Below, piece after piece: positions 50,091-58,672 of a stretch of DNA of 58,672 nt. Both the position numbers and the translations under genes were made by a program. Location of the stretch: the NCBI RefSeq assembly GCF_004005375.1, contig NZ_RZUF01000019.1, forward strand, positions 45,599 to 104,270, written 5' to 3'. Source of the DNA: Rheinheimera sediminis. Its GTDB lineage: Bacteria; Pseudomonadota; Gammaproteobacteria; Enterobacterales; Alteromonadaceae. Numbering within the stretch: the first letter of the stretch is position 1; each line of letters begins with the position of its first letter. The notes beneath the pieces are model-generated. The model did not search any database, was not told where the DNA came from, and saw nothing but the letters and a program-made list of their open reading frames with translations.

Positions 50091-51827
50091 ATGATAACAA
50101 CTCAATTTAAGCTTCGGATCCTGACAGCAGCTTTGCTGTTCAGTAGCTCCACTTTATTTGCCGCAATAACAGACCCTGAAGCCACTACTGGTATAGAACA
50201 AAAACAACTTGCCACAGCCAAATACTATATGGCTTCTGCTGCGAATCCGCTGGCGGCCAAAGCGGGCGAAAAAATTCTTGCCAAAGGTGGCAGCGCAGTG
50301 GATGCGGCTATTGCCATGCAACTGATGTTAGGGCTGGTCGAGCCGCAAAGTTCAGGTATTGGTGGTGGACTATTTTTACTACACTGGGACAAACAGCAGG
50401 CCAAATTAACGTCTATCGATGGCCGCGAAACAGCGCCATCCTCAGCTGGGCCAGATTTGTTTATGGAACAGGGCCAATTGATGAACTGGCGTCAGGCTTT
50501 TGTTGGCGGCAAGTCAGTTGGCGTCCCTGGTGTGATTAAAGCACTGGAACAGGCTCATCAGCAGCACGGTGTATTGCCTTGGGCTGAACTTTTTGCGCCT
50601 GCAATTCAAACTGCAGAACAGGGTTTTGTAGTATCGCCCCGTTTAGCTGGTTTGTTAAAGGCCAACTGGAACCCGGGTTTAGATAAATTTCCTCAAACAG
50701 CGGCTTATTTTAAAACGGCTGGTCAGTGGCTGCCGGCTGGATTTGTCCGGAAAAACCCGGATTATGCTGCTTTACTGAAGCGCATCGCCAAAGACGGCAG
50801 TAAAGCGTTTTATCAGGGCGATAATGCCAAAGCTCTGGTTGCGGCTGTGCAGCAGGCTCCTGTTAATGCAGGCAAGATTAGCCTGAAAGATTTAAGTGCT
50901 TACCAGACTAAACAGCGTGAGCCTATCTGCATCCCATATCGACAGTTTAAAATTTGCAGCATGGCGCCACCAAGTTCTGGAGGTGTAGCTGTATTGCAAA
51001 TGATGGGTATGCTGGCGCATCAGCCTATGAGCAAACTAAAACCCAATTCAGTGGAGGCTATTCATCTGATCAGCCAGGCCGGTAAGCTGGCTTTTGCCGA
51101 TCGTGAACGTTTTGCTGCCGATCCGGACTTTGTGAAAGTGCCAGTGCAAGGTTTACTGGCTGATGATTATTTAAAACAACGCGCTAGCTTGTTGAGTGCG
51201 CCTGAAGGTGGTCCTGCTAAAGCGGGAGATCCACAAGGTGCTGAACCTTTGGCGTCAGGTAACGCCATTGAATTTGCCAATACCAGTCATTTATCTGTAG
51301 TCGACAGCAAAGGGAATGCGGTCAGTATGACCACCAGTATTGAAAATGCTTTTGGTTCAGGTTTATTTGTTAATGGCTACCTGCTGAATAACCAACTGAC
51401 AGACTTTTCGTTGCAGGCAAAAGTTGATGGCTATTGGGTTGCAAACCGAGTGGAGCCCAATAAAAGACCAAGGTCTTCGATGGCTCCTGTGATGGTGTTC
51501 GATCAAAAGGGTACACTGAGGTATATCACAGGCTCACCAGGTGGCAGCCGCATTATTAATTACGTAGCCCATAACTTAGTTGCTGTGCTGGACTGGAATA
51601 TGGATGCACAACAAGCGGCGAACCTGCCACGATTCACTCATCGTAATGACGCTCTGGTGTTGGAGCAAAATACCAATTTAAGCCAGTTGGCGCCTGCGTT
51701 ACTGGAGCTTGGATATCAACCCAAAATGGCTGATTTAAACAGCGGTATTCATGCTATTGAAATTAAAAACACCCATTTAGAAGGTGCGGCTGATCCACGT
51801 CGCGAAGGCATAGCTGCAGGTCAGTAG
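50091..51827 (+). CDS. ggt: Gamma-glutamyltransferase
   Basis: A 578-residue periplasmic N-terminal-nucleophile enzyme that removes gamma-glutamyl from glutathione and related peptides, after self-cleavage into large and small subunits. Signal peptide about 1-24 (ending LFAA). The autocleavage and nucleophile Thr398 lies in FANTSHLSVVD; the conserved GSPGGSRI segment binds substrate near residue 484. I set the start at the ATG 50091 (GGA upstream, 6 nt); a TTG six codons earlier is unlikely. It runs 18 bp ahead of the crotonase gene, so the two may share a transcript. Confidence 0.93.
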   Translation: MITTQFKLRILTAALLFSSSTLFAAITDPEATTGIEQKQLATAKYYMASAANPLAAKAGEKILAKGGSAVDAAIAMQLMLGLVEPQSSGIGGGLFLLHWDKQQAKLTSIDGRETAPSSAGPDLFMEQGQLMNWRQAFVGGKSVGVPGVIKALEQAHQQHGVLPWAELFAPAIQTAEQGFVVSPRLAGLLKANWNPGLDKFPQTAAYFKTAGQWLPAGFVRKNPDYAALLKRIAKDGSKAFYQGDNAKALVAAVQQAPVNAGKISLKDLSAYQTKQREPICIPYRQFKICSMAPPSSGGVAVLQMMGMLAHQPMSKLKPNSVEAIHLISQAGKLAFADRERFAADPDFVKVPVQGLLADDYLKQRASLLSAPEGGPAKAGDPQGAEPLASGNAIEFANTSHLSVVDSKGNAVSMTTSIENAFGSGLFVNGYLLNNQLTDFSLQAKVDGYWVANRVEPNKRPRSSMAPVMVFDQKGTLRYITGSPGGSRIINYVAHNLVAVLDWNMDAQQAANLPRFTHRNDALVLEQNTNLSQLAPALLELGYQPKMADLNSGIHAIEIKNTHLEGAADPRREGIAAGQ

Positions 51828-51845
51828 CTGAGAAAGGAATAAAAA

Positions 51846-52577
51846 ATGAGTATTGATGTAGCACTGGAGCAAGGCGTTTTAACCCTGACTCTGAACAGAC
51901 CACATAAGAAAAATGCACTGAATAAACTCATGTATCTGCAGTTAGTGCAGCATCTGCAACAGGCCACACAAAACGATGAGGTTAGGGTGGTTGTGTTGCA
52001 AGGCTCTAAAGATTGCTTCTCGTCGGGTAATGATTTAGCTGATTTTTTACAAAGTGGCGATTTGGACGACAATCATCCAACAGTGATGTTTTTATATGAA
52101 ATAGCCAAGTTTCCCAAACCTGTAGTAGCGGCCGTAGCAGGCTTGGCGATAGGCATAGGTACTACGGTATTGCTGCATTGTGATTTGGTTTACAGTACCG
52201 CAGATTGTCGTTTTCAGCTGCCTTTTACCCAACTGGGCTTATGTCCGGAAGCAGGGTCTAGTCTGCTGTTGCCTTTAATCATTGGCCATCAGCGGGCCAG
52301 CAGTATGCTGCTGCTGTCTGAAGCTATTGACGGTAACGAGGCCTACCGCTTGGGGCTAGTCAATCTGGTCGTCGATAAAGACAAGCTGCTGGAGTTTGCT
52401 CTGACTCAGGCGAAAAGGCTGGCCGCGTTACCTGCGGATGCTGTACAAAGTAGTAAAAAACTGATGAAAGCGGGTTCTGCGGTGAAGCAGACTATAGCAA
52501 TGGAGCTGGCTGATTTTAGTCGCTTACTCAACACAGCGGATTGCCAAAAGGTCATACAGCAGTTTTTTAAAGGCTAA
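51846..52577 (+). CDS. Crotonase-family enoyl-CoA hydratase/isomerase
   Basis: A 243-residue crotonase. The oxyanion-hole segments FSSGNDLADF and GLAIGIGTTVLLHCD are present, and the catalytic Glu is the one in LCPEAGSS. The other Glu position near GIGTT is absent, which is the pattern of delta3-delta2-enoyl-CoA isomerases rather than classical hydratases. AAAGGA lies before the ATG. It could help beta-oxidation of unsaturated chains alongside FadJ; substrate not determined. It follows ggt closely. Confidence 0.82.
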   Translation: MSIDVALEQGVLTLTLNRPHKKNALNKLMYLQLVQHLQQATQNDEVRVVVLQGSKDCFSSGNDLADFLQSGDLDDNHPTVMFLYEIAKFPKPVVAAVAGLAIGIGTTVLLHCDLVYSTADCRFQLPFTQLGLCPEAGSSLLLPLIIGHQRASSMLLLSEAIDGNEAYRLGLVNLVVDKDKLLEFALTQAKRLAALPADAVQSSKKLMKAGSAVKQTIAMELADFSRLLNTADCQKVIQQFFKG

Positions 52578-52592
52578 GACTTAGCCAAAAAT

Positions 52593-52621
52593 GTAGGGGC
52601 GACCTTTATGGCCGCCCGTCT
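52593..52621. repeat. GGGGCGACC-type hairpin, second copy
   Basis: GTAGGGGCGACC-TTTAT-GGCCGCCCGTC: an 8-bp stem (52597-52604 with 52610-52617) with one A-C mismatch. Same core and position type as 40828-40856: between convergent genes. Likely REP-like element reused as terminator. Confidence 0.55.
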
Positions 52622-52630
52622 TTGGTCTAA

Positions 52631-53074
52631 CTACACCTCAGTTCTGGAGTAAGGGTTTGGTTTTACCCCCTCCACCAGCCATTTGCCCTCTTCTTTCACC
52701 AATTTGACGACACGCAATTCTATCTTCTTATCGCCATTGCTTTTGCCTTCCAGCAGCATGGTGATCTCTGCGGTGTTGCCGTATTGTTCCCTCAGATTTT
52801 TGCCGGTCCGGTCAATACTTATAGTTACTTCGTCAAAACTCATATTATACAAAGTGCGGACTATACCTCTGGTATTGCCGTAGGCATCCAGAATACGGGC
52901 ATAGGAGGGGGTGCTTAATGCTTTTGCTTTTGTTAAGTCTTTGGTGATGTACAAGGCATGAAAAAATTCTCCTGCAGCAAACTCTGGCGAGCCCAGATTG
53001 GCGTTCACTTTTGGAGCCTCTTCGGAGCAAGCCACTAATAATAATGAAAATAGCAGTATTAAAATTTTTTTCAT
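52631..53074 (-). CDS. Small lipoprotein with NTF2-like/DUF4878 domain
   Basis: A 147-residue lipoprotein: hydrophobic leader ending in a LVAC lipobox with Cys16, then a ~120-residue domain whose N-terminal helix (SPEFAAGEFFHALYITKD) and C-terminal strands ending KEEGKWLVEG look like DUF4878. Such domains are small cone-shaped folds without known enzymology. I choose the ATG at 53074, with GGTGA 7 nt upstream; a GTG three codons earlier is less likely. It sits downstream of cysK, separated by the cysK terminator. Confidence 0.72.
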   Translation of the reverse strand: MKKILILLFSLLLVACSEEAPKVNANLGSPEFAAGEFFHALYITKDLTKAKALSTPSYARILDAYGNTRGIVRTLYNMSFDEVTISIDRTGKNLREQYGNTAEITMLLEGKSNGDKKIELRVVKLVKEEGKWLVEGVKPNPYSRTEV

Positions 53075-53134
53075 TGCTTTCACCCAAACTAAATGTTCGG
53101 CTTACAGTCTGGGGAAAAACAGGGGGAAAGTAAA

Positions 53135-53162
53135 GCAAAAGGCCACGGAAGTGGCCTTTTGC
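53135..53162 (-). terminator. Terminator of cysK
   Basis: Perfect 12-bp stem GCAAAAGGCCAC/GTGGCCTTTTGC with a 4-nt loop, 18 bp beyond the cysK stop (minus strand). The stem supplies TTTTGC, with TTTACTTT after it. Confidence 0.82.
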
Positions 53163-53179
53163 TGAACGTAACATCTTGA

Positions 53180-54151
53180 TTAGGCTTGTAATTCGCTTTC
53201 GGTAAAGAAGTCTGCAAACAGCGCACTGGATAAATAACGCTCTGTTGAGCTTGGGATAATGACCACAATATTTTTACCAGCGTTTTCTGGCAGCTCAGCC
53301 AGGCGCTTGGCGGCAACGACGGCTGCTCCTGAAGAAATACCAGCCAGAATACCTTCTTCTTTCATCAGACGGTGTGCCATAGCTATGGCTTCGTCATTAC
53401 TGACCGTTTCTACCGCATCAATAATAGATAAATCCAGGTTACCCGGAATAAAACCAGCGCCTATGCCCTGAATTTTGTGTGGACCTGGTTTTATTTCCTG
53501 ACCCGCGCGAGCCTGGCTTATCACAGGAGAATCTACAGGTTCTACGGCCACACTGATCAGCGGGTGTTTTTTCTCATGCTTAATGTAACGGCTTACACCT
53601 GTGATAGTACCGCCTGTGCCTACACCTGCTACGAAGATATCGATGTTGCCATCTGTATCATTCCAAATCTCAGGACCTGTAGTGTCAAAGTGAATTTGTG
53701 GGTTGGCCGGGTTTTCAAACTGCTGCAGCAATACATATTTATCCGGCTCGGATGCCAGAATTTCTTTGGCTTTTTCGATAGCGCCTTTCATGCCTTTTGC
53801 GCCTTCGGTCAGCACTAAATTGGCACCTAAAGCTTTGAGCAGTTTACGGCGCTCTAAACTCATAGTGGCTGGCATGGTCAGAGTTAATGCATAGCCGCGG
53901 CTTGCCGCAACAAAAGCCAAAGCAATACCTGTGTTACCAGAAGTAGGTTCGATAATTTCTTTACCTGGGCCTAACAGACCTTTTTTCTCTGCATCCCAAA
54001 TCAAAGCTGCACCTAAGCGGCATTTCACGGAGAAGCTTGGGTTACGGGATTCGATTTTGGCAAATACATTGGCACCAGATGTGACGCGCTTTAAACGCAC
54101 CAGAGGGGTATTACCAATAGAGAGTGAGTTATCTTCGTAGATCTTTGACAT
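53180..54151 (-). CDS. cysK: Cysteine synthase A
   Basis: A 323-residue PLP enzyme making cysteine from O-acetylserine and sulfide. The PLP lysine Lys43 is in [14 protein letters not shown], matching E. coli CysK exactly at that site. [10 protein letters not shown], the substrate loop, and [13 protein letters not shown], the phosphate loop, are present. AAGG precedes the ATG at about 9 nt. It is divergent from the second MoxR gene. Its product is the substrate of the cysteine desulfurase domain encoded at 38.6 kb. Confidence 0.95.
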   Translation of the reverse strand: MSKIYEDNSLSIGNTPLVRLKRVTSGANVFAKIESRNPSFSVKCRLGAALIWDAEKKGLLGPGKEIIEPTSGNTGIALAFVAASRGYALTLTMPATMSLERRKLLKALGANLVLTEGAKGMKGAIEKAKEILASEPDKYVLLQQFENPANPQIHFDTTGPEIWNDTDGNIDIFVAGVGTGGTITGVSRYIKHEKKHPLISVAVEPVDSPVISQARAGQEIKPGPHKIQGIGAGFIPGNLDLSIIDAVETVSNDEAIAMAHRLMKEEGILAGISSGAAVVAAKRLAELPENAGKNIVVIIPSSTERYLSSALFADFFTESELQA

Positions 54152-54277
54152 AATAAAAAACCTTCAGGCTTTGATGAATGGTTATAAGAATACTCGCGCC
54201 TTATTAAAACGAAAGAAAAGATTTGATATAAGATATTCCCATCTTAAGTCTGCACCCTAAAAAAGAAGTAACCTCAG

Positions 54278-55123
54278 ATGATTTTTCAAAGCACAGAACA
54301 CTATATTTTATCGCCTGAACTGGCATTAGCTGTCAATGCCGCAGTCACTTTAGAAAAACCTTTATTGATCAAAGGCGAACCTGGCACGGGCAAAACCCGT
54401 TTAGCTGAGGAGTTGGCAGCAAGTTTAGGCACTGATTTGATCAACTGGCAAATCAAGTCCACCAGTAAAGCTCAGCAGGGGTTGTATGAGTACGACGCGG
54501 TTTCACGTTTGCGAGATGGCCAGTTGGGCAGTGAGCGCGTAGCGAACATCAGCAACTACATCAAGCCAGGCAAACTCTGGACTGCTTTTACCGCAGCAAA
54601 GCGCCCAGTGCTGTTGATCGACGAAATCGACAAAGCCGATATCGAGTTCCCAAACGATTTATTGCATGAACTCGATCGCATGTCTTTTGATGTGTATGAA
54701 ACTGGGGAGCGTATTAGTGCAAAGCAGCGGCCTATAGTGGTGATCACATCCAACAACGAGAAAGAATTACCTGATGCTTTTCTTCGCAGATGTTTTTTCC
54801 ATTACATCCGTTTTCCCGACAAAGACACCTTAACTCAAATAGTGCTGGCGCATTTTCCGACCTTGCAGGCCGATTTATTAACAGCCGCACTCGAGGTATT
54901 TTTTGACTTGCGTGCAGTGGATGCGTTAAAGAAAAAACCTTCGACCTCAGAGCTGCTGGATTGGTTAAAACTTTTGTTAGCCGAACAGATAGCGCCATCA
55001 GTGCTTCATGATAAACAGCATCAGGGTGGTTTAATGCCGTTGTATGGCGCCTTACTGAAAAACGAACAGGATGTGGCTTTGTTGGAAAAACTGGCCTTTA
55101 TGGCTCGTCGCGCTGGCCGTTGA
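54278..55123 (+). CDS. MoxR-family AAA ATPase (second copy)
   Basis: A 281-residue ATPase: Walker A GEPGTGKT at 33-40, Walker B LLIDEIDKAD near 112-121, SNNEKELPDAFLRRC sensor region. It belongs to the branch that pairs with CoxE-type VWA proteins rather than with Bat genes, and differs from the ATPase at 16930-17883. The next gene, a VWA protein, starts 1 nt after its stop, so the two form a unit. Role: probably cofactor or complex maturation with its VWA partner (family-level inference). Confidence 0.88.
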   Translation: MIFQSTEHYILSPELALAVNAAVTLEKPLLIKGEPGTGKTRLAEELAASLGTDLINWQIKSTSKAQQGLYEYDAVSRLRDGQLGSERVANISNYIKPGKLWTAFTAAKRPVLLIDEIDKADIEFPNDLLHELDRMSFDVYETGERISAKQRPIVVITSNNEKELPDAFLRRCFFHYIRFPDKDTLTQIVLAHFPTLQADLLTAALEVFFDLRAVDALKKKPSTSELLDWLKLLLAEQIAPSVLHDKQHQGGLMPLYGALLKNEQDVALLEKLAFMARRAGR

Positions 55124-55124
55124 T

Positions 55125-56303
55125 ATGCTGATTTCATTCTTTTTAACTTTACGCAAATATGGCCTGAAATCCAGCATCACAGAGCTGCTGGATTTACTTA
55201 AAGCGCTGCAACAGCAACTTATTTTTGCAAGCATAGATGATTTTTATCTGCTGTCCCGCTTGTGTCTGGTCAAAGATGAAAGCCAGTACGACAAATTCGA
55301 CCGCGCTTTTGCAGAGTATTTTGAAGGGGTCGAAAGCCTGGATTTAGCTGCGCTTATTCCGGATCACTGGCTACTGCCTGGGCTTATTCGTCAGTTGTCG
55401 GAGGAAGATAAAGCCAAACTGGCCTCTTTAGGCGGGCTTGAGCAGTTACTGGAGCAATTTAAACAACGTTTAAAAGAGCAGCAGGAAAAGCATGCAGGCG
55501 GCAATAAATGGATAGGCACGGGCGGCTCATCGCCTTTTGGTGCTTATGGTTTTCACCCTGAAGGCATCAGAGTAGGCCAGCAGGGCAGTGGTCAGCGCCG
55601 TGCTGTTAAGGTGTGGGACAAACGTGATTTTAAAGACTTTGATCAAAACGCAGAGTTAAATCACAGAGCTATGCAGCTGGCGCTTCGCCAGTTGCGGCGT
55701 TTTGCCCGCACCGGACAAGCCACAGAGCTGGATTTAAACGGCACTATAAAAGCCACAGCTCAGCAAGCGGGCTGGCTGGATTTAAAGTTTCAGGCAGAGC
55801 GGCACAATGCGGTGAAAGTGCTGATGTTTTTTGATATAGGCGGCTCTATGGATGATTATATTCATGAGTGCGAGCAGCTGTTTGCTGCAGCCCGCACTGA
55901 ATTTAAGCATCTGGAGTTTTTTTACTTTCATAACTGCCCCTATGAGCAGGTATGGCGCACTCATCAAAGGCGTGCCGCTGATGCCGTCTCTATGACTCAG
56001 CTTTTGCAGACGTATCACAGTGACTACAAAGTGATTTTTGTTGGTGATGCCACTATGGGTCCTTATGAAATTACTTATCCTGGCGGCAGTGTGGAGCACT
56101 TTAACCCAGAATCCGGTGAAGTCTGGTTAAAACGCTTGCTGGCGCATTTTAGTAATGCGGTTTGGTTGAACCCACAACCACAAGCCTGGTGGAGCCATTA
56201 TCACTCTATTGAAATACTGCAGAAACTGATGGAAAACCAGATGTATGGTATGACGCTGGATGGCTTAAGCTGTGCTATCCGACATTTGTCCAAGCGGCAT
56301 TGA
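55125..56303 (+). CDS. CoxE-like VWA-domain protein
   Basis: A 392-residue soluble protein. The C-terminal VWA-like domain has MIDAS Asp237-Ile-Gly-Gly-Ser241. The N-terminal half is helical (about 1-135, Leu/Gln/Glu-rich), followed by the conserved GTGGSSPFGAYGFHPEGIR stretch (about 125-150), seen in CoxE-family proteins. The start ATG at 55125 is 1 nt after the MoxR stop. It presumably binds and is remodelled by the MoxR ATPase; the client is unknown, and no CO dehydrogenase genes are nearby. Confidence 0.85.
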   Translation: MLISFFLTLRKYGLKSSITELLDLLKALQQQLIFASIDDFYLLSRLCLVKDESQYDKFDRAFAEYFEGVESLDLAALIPDHWLLPGLIRQLSEEDKAKLASLGGLEQLLEQFKQRLKEQQEKHAGGNKWIGTGGSSPFGAYGFHPEGIRVGQQGSGQRRAVKVWDKRDFKDFDQNAELNHRAMQLALRQLRRFARTGQATELDLNGTIKATAQQAGWLDLKFQAERHNAVKVLMFFDIGGSMDDYIHECEQLFAAARTEFKHLEFFYFHNCPYEQVWRTHQRRAADAVSMTQLLQTYHSDYKVIFVGDATMGPYEITYPGGSVEHFNPESGEVWLKRLLAHFSNAVWLNPQPQAWWSHYHSIEILQKLMENQMYGMTLDGLSCAIRHLSKRH

Positions 56304-56362
56304 AAAGGGTAGGCCAACTGATTAAAGTGTTATATCTATCAGGTGTTTAGCAAGGAATTGTG

Positions 56363-57394
56363 ATGCAGCACGAGCAGCCAGACCATCAGGACATCAGGGA
56401 AGTTGCGCCTGACACTTTTGTCGATGAAACAGGTCATCAATTAACAAAAAAAGAAGTGCGCCAAATCGTGACGCCTCATGCCTTTGCGGTAGCGGATGAA
56501 TTGATAGGGCAGCCTTTGGCTAAACCTCTGCGCCGGGGCATAGCTATGGGCATAGACGGTCTGATTATTAGTGGTCTTGCTGCTGCAAGTCTGGTTTTTG
56601 TCTTGCCTACTATGTTGTATTTGTGTTGGAACAGATACAAAGCCCAAAAGATAAACCATCTGCTGCTGCTGGTCTTTGTAACCTTATGTATGGCAGCAAC
56701 GCTTAGCTGGGCGCCGGAACTGGTGCAGGAGCAGGACTCTGAATCGAGCTCTGATTTCCAACTGACATCGCACGCGGGCGCTGAACTGGCGAAAGTCTCG
56801 TTGGAGCTGTCGACCCAAGCTTGTGATGACCTTTGTATTGAGATCAAGGTAAAAGAGCTTGTACTTGTGCTGCAGGAGTCTGGCGTCAGCGCTGAACACC
56901 AGCGCGATGTGCTGAATGAACTATTGGATTTAACTGAATTAAAAAGGACTGAAAAACGAGCCCTTATGGATAAATACGTCGTTGAGCCCGCACTACCTGC
57001 AATAGTGTCAGAGACTCAGGCTGCCGCTGTGGAACCAGCCAAAGAGGACTCGTATTCAGTGCTGGATAAGCTAAAAAACTCTGACTACAGCCTGATTAAG
57101 TGGGTTAAAGGCATACTGGCTGATTTTGGTTTAGGGTACGGCTGGGCTATGTTTTATTTTACTTTTTTTATCAGTTGGAATAATGGTCAAACCATAGGAA
57201 AGCAGTTGACCCGAATTCGCGTGGTGCAACTGGATAATCAGCCTTTGACCTTGTGGGCTTCTTTTAGTCGTCAGGGCGGATATGGCGCAGGTCTGGCGAC
57301 AGGGTTGATTGGATTTGCGCAAATCCTCTGGGATCCGAACCGACAGGCGATCCAAGATAAAGTCGCTAGCACTGTAGTGATCTATCAGCCTTAG
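56363..57394 (+). CDS. RDD family membrane protein
   Basis: A 343-residue inner-membrane protein with an RDD domain split by a long insert. Segments occur near 58-80 and 96-112; a ~110-residue acidic, helical soluble insert follows (about 115-225). The C-terminal RDD part (about 240-340) has FFISWNNGQTIGKQLTRIRVVQLD and a conserved Arg/Asp pattern. The ATG at 56363 has AAGGA 6 nt upstream. It follows the MoxR-VWA pair by 59 bp, possibly the same operon. RDD proteins are of unknown function; some are antiporter-related. Confidence 0.78.
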   Translation: MQHEQPDHQDIREVAPDTFVDETGHQLTKKEVRQIVTPHAFAVADELIGQPLAKPLRRGIAMGIDGLIISGLAAASLVFVLPTMLYLCWNRYKAQKINHLLLLVFVTLCMAATLSWAPELVQEQDSESSSDFQLTSHAGAELAKVSLELSTQACDDLCIEIKVKELVLVLQESGVSAEHQRDVLNELLDLTELKRTEKRALMDKYVVEPALPAIVSETQAAAVEPAKEDSYSVLDKLKNSDYSLIKWVKGILADFGLGYGWAMFYFTFFISWNNGQTIGKQLTRIRVVQLDNQPLTLWASFSRQGGYGAGLATGLIGFAQILWDPNRQAIQDKVASTVVIYQP

Positions 57395-57495
57395 CGCAGC
57401 AAAAAACTCGGCAGGTACTGCACTAGTTAGGCTAGAATAGCGACCAATTCAGCAACTCATTACAAGAAGTTGCATTTATGACAAGGGTATTCTGA

Positions 57496-58614
57496 ATGAA
57501 AAATGTGCTGATCAGCGGCTCAGGCCTGTTTACACCCACTGAAACTGTCACCAACGAAGAATTGGTCGCTAGTTTTAATCAGTATGTCGATTTGTTTAAT
57601 CAGCAATATGCTGAGGATATTGCTGCTGGTGAACTGGCCGCCCTAGAGTATTCCAGCTGCGAGTTTATTGAAAAAGCTTCAGGCATTAAATCCCGTCATG
57701 TGTTGCACAAAGAGGGGATTTTAGATCCTGCCGTGATGATGCCAGTTTTCCCCAAACGTGGTGAAGACGAACATCCTGAAATGGTGGAAATGGCGATAGT
57801 GGCAGCTCAGGAGGCGATGGCACAAGCGGGTAAAACTGCAGCTGATATCGATCTGATTATTTGCGCTGCTTCGAATATTCAACGGCCCTATCCAGCCTTA
57901 TCTATTGAACTGCAGCAGGCTTTGGGAGCTAGCGGTTATGCTTTTGATATGAATGTGGCCTGTTCATCTGCCACTTTCGCCATCAGTAATGCGGTGAACG
58001 CTATTCGCGGTGGTATGGCCAAAGTGGTGTTGGTGGTTAATCCGGAATTTGCTTCCCCTCAGGTCAATTACACCAACAGAGACAGCCATTTTATTTTTGG
58101 TGATGTCTGTACCGCCACTATTATCGAAGCGGAAGAGACTGTGACGTCTAACAACGCTTACCGCATTTTAGGTATGAGTTTAAAAACTGAATTTTCTAAC
58201 AATATTCGCTGTGATATTGGTTACACAGAACATTGCCATCCAGAAACAGACCCTGATGCACCATTCTTTAAGCAACAGGGCCGTAAGGTATTCAAAGAGT
58301 TATTGCCTATAGTGGCCGACGTCATTTTAAACGAGATGCAGCGTTTAGCCGTGGCGCCAGATGATTTAAAACGCTTGTGGTTACACCAGGCCAATATCAA
58401 TATGAACCTGTTTGCCGCGAAAAAGATTTTAGGTCGTGATCCTTTACCAGAAGAAGCGCCGCTGGTACTGGATACCTACGCCAATACGGCGTCGGCGGGT
58501 TCTGTGATTGCCTTTCATAAAAACAAAGAAGGCATTCAGTCTGGCGAAAAAGCTATTCTGTGCTCCTTCGGTGCAGGCTACTCAGTAGGCTGTCTGATAC
58601 TGGAAAAACGCTAA
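57496..58614 (+). CDS. Beta-ketoacyl-ACP synthase III (FabH-like)
   Basis: A 372-residue thiolase-fold condensing enzyme with the KAS III triad Cys156 (MNVACSSATF), His297 (LHQANINMN) and Asn330 (ANTASAGS). It normally condenses an acyl-CoA with malonyl-ACP to start a fatty acid. It is about 50 residues longer than typical FabH (~320), mostly through an insertion around residues 30-65 and a Lys/Glu-rich one near 85-95, and is not in a fab cluster. A specialised starter unit is possible. AAGGG lies 8 nt before the ATG. Confidence 0.85.
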   Translation: MKNVLISGSGLFTPTETVTNEELVASFNQYVDLFNQQYAEDIAAGELAALEYSSCEFIEKASGIKSRHVLHKEGILDPAVMMPVFPKRGEDEHPEMVEMAIVAAQEAMAQAGKTAADIDLIICAASNIQRPYPALSIELQQALGASGYAFDMNVACSSATFAISNAVNAIRGGMAKVVLVVNPEFASPQVNYTNRDSHFIFGDVCTATIIEAEETVTSNNAYRILGMSLKTEFSNNIRCDIGYTEHCHPETDPDAPFFKQQGRKVFKELLPIVADVILNEMQRLAVAPDDLKRLWLHQANINMNLFAAKKILGRDPLPEEAPLVLDTYANTASAGSVIAFHKNKEGIQSGEKAILCSFGAGYSVGCLILEKR

Positions 58615-58672
58615 ATAGAAAATGGTGGGGGTCTGGCCTTCGGCCTGATAATCATCTAGCCTAAGTGGCCTT
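58615..58672. other. Right flank, probable start of a REP-like repeat
   Basis: No gene. GGGGGTCTGGCCTT at 58627-58640 matches the left arm of the maoP palindrome at 13 of 14 positions, followed by CGGCCTGA and an imperfect mirrored arm. Cut by the window end. Confidence 0.4.

Noticed and set aside
1-58672. Prophage, insertion sequence, CRISPR, tRNA or rRNA
   Set aside because: No transposase, integrase, phage structural gene, spaced direct-repeat array or cloverleaf was found by reading; a computed scan was not possible.

Overview
The window reads as an unbroken stretch of gammaproteobacterial chromosome. It has no phage, insertion sequence, CRISPR array, rRNA or tRNA that I can recognise. 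The gene set (fadI-fadJ, sixA-smrB-prmB-aroC, yfcL, fadR-dsbB, maoP, tesA-ybbA-ybbP, PhoP/PhoQ-like pair, rhombosortase, several S9/M16 peptidases) points to an Alteromonadales-like aquatic bacterium. The Rheinheimera/Alishewanella group is my best guess; that is inference from gene content, not a search.

Layout. 0.2-4.9 kb: tesA diverges from ybbA-ybbP, which converges on a YfcH-type epimerase. 4.9-7.3 kb: a minus-strand response regulator, sensor kinase and LprI-like periplasmic protein. 7.8-11 kb: a ComEA-like protein, an EAL/HDOD signalling protein and the proline symporter putP. 11.1-17.9 kb: a tightly overlapping six-gene minus-strand Bat/MoxR operon (MoxR ATPase, DUF58, DUF4381, two VWA proteins of which one is fused to TPRs and a Gln-rich tail, BatD). 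18.2-21.7 kb: fadI-fadJ behind a perfect 15-bp FadR-like operator. 21.8-30.1 kb: exported oligopeptidase B, a small membrane protein, maoP, a GGDEF/EAL protein and an M16 peptidase. 30.2-36.8 kb: sixA, smrB, prmB, aroC, an MFS transporter, an ATP-NAD kinase family protein, yfcL and fklB. 36.9-38.3 kb: dsbB head-to-head with fadR.

38.5-45.3 kb is the least ordinary part. It holds a single polypeptide with cysteine desulfurase, ETHE1-like persulfide dioxygenase and rhodanese domains, behind its own promoter with stacked AT-rich palindromes. Next come an ECF sigma factor/ChrR-type zinc-cupin anti-sigma pair, a divergent azoreductase, and a 723-residue membrane protein with a perfect EF-hand loop. 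45.4-58.6 kb: a DPP-IV-like S9 peptidase, two divergent RluA-type pseudouridine synthases, rhombosortase, gamma-glutamyltransferase, a crotonase, a lipoprotein, cysK, a second MoxR-VWA pair, an RDD membrane protein and a beta-ketoacyl-ACP synthase III.

Fatty-acid metabolism links several places: FadR (37.6 kb) probably represses fadIJ (18.2 kb) through the operator at 18180-18194; tesA, the crotonase and KAS III also act on acyl chains. Sulfur and redox chemistry link the fused desulfurase, cysK, ggt, dsbB, ChrR and azoR.

Non-coding structure is rich. A ~120-bp imperfectly palindromic repeat occurs twice (17924-18043, 38327-38445). A 24-bp-arm palindrome resembling REP elements follows maoP, with a possible second half-site at the window end. 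Most convergent gene pairs share one hairpin, sometimes overlapping the stop codons of both genes.
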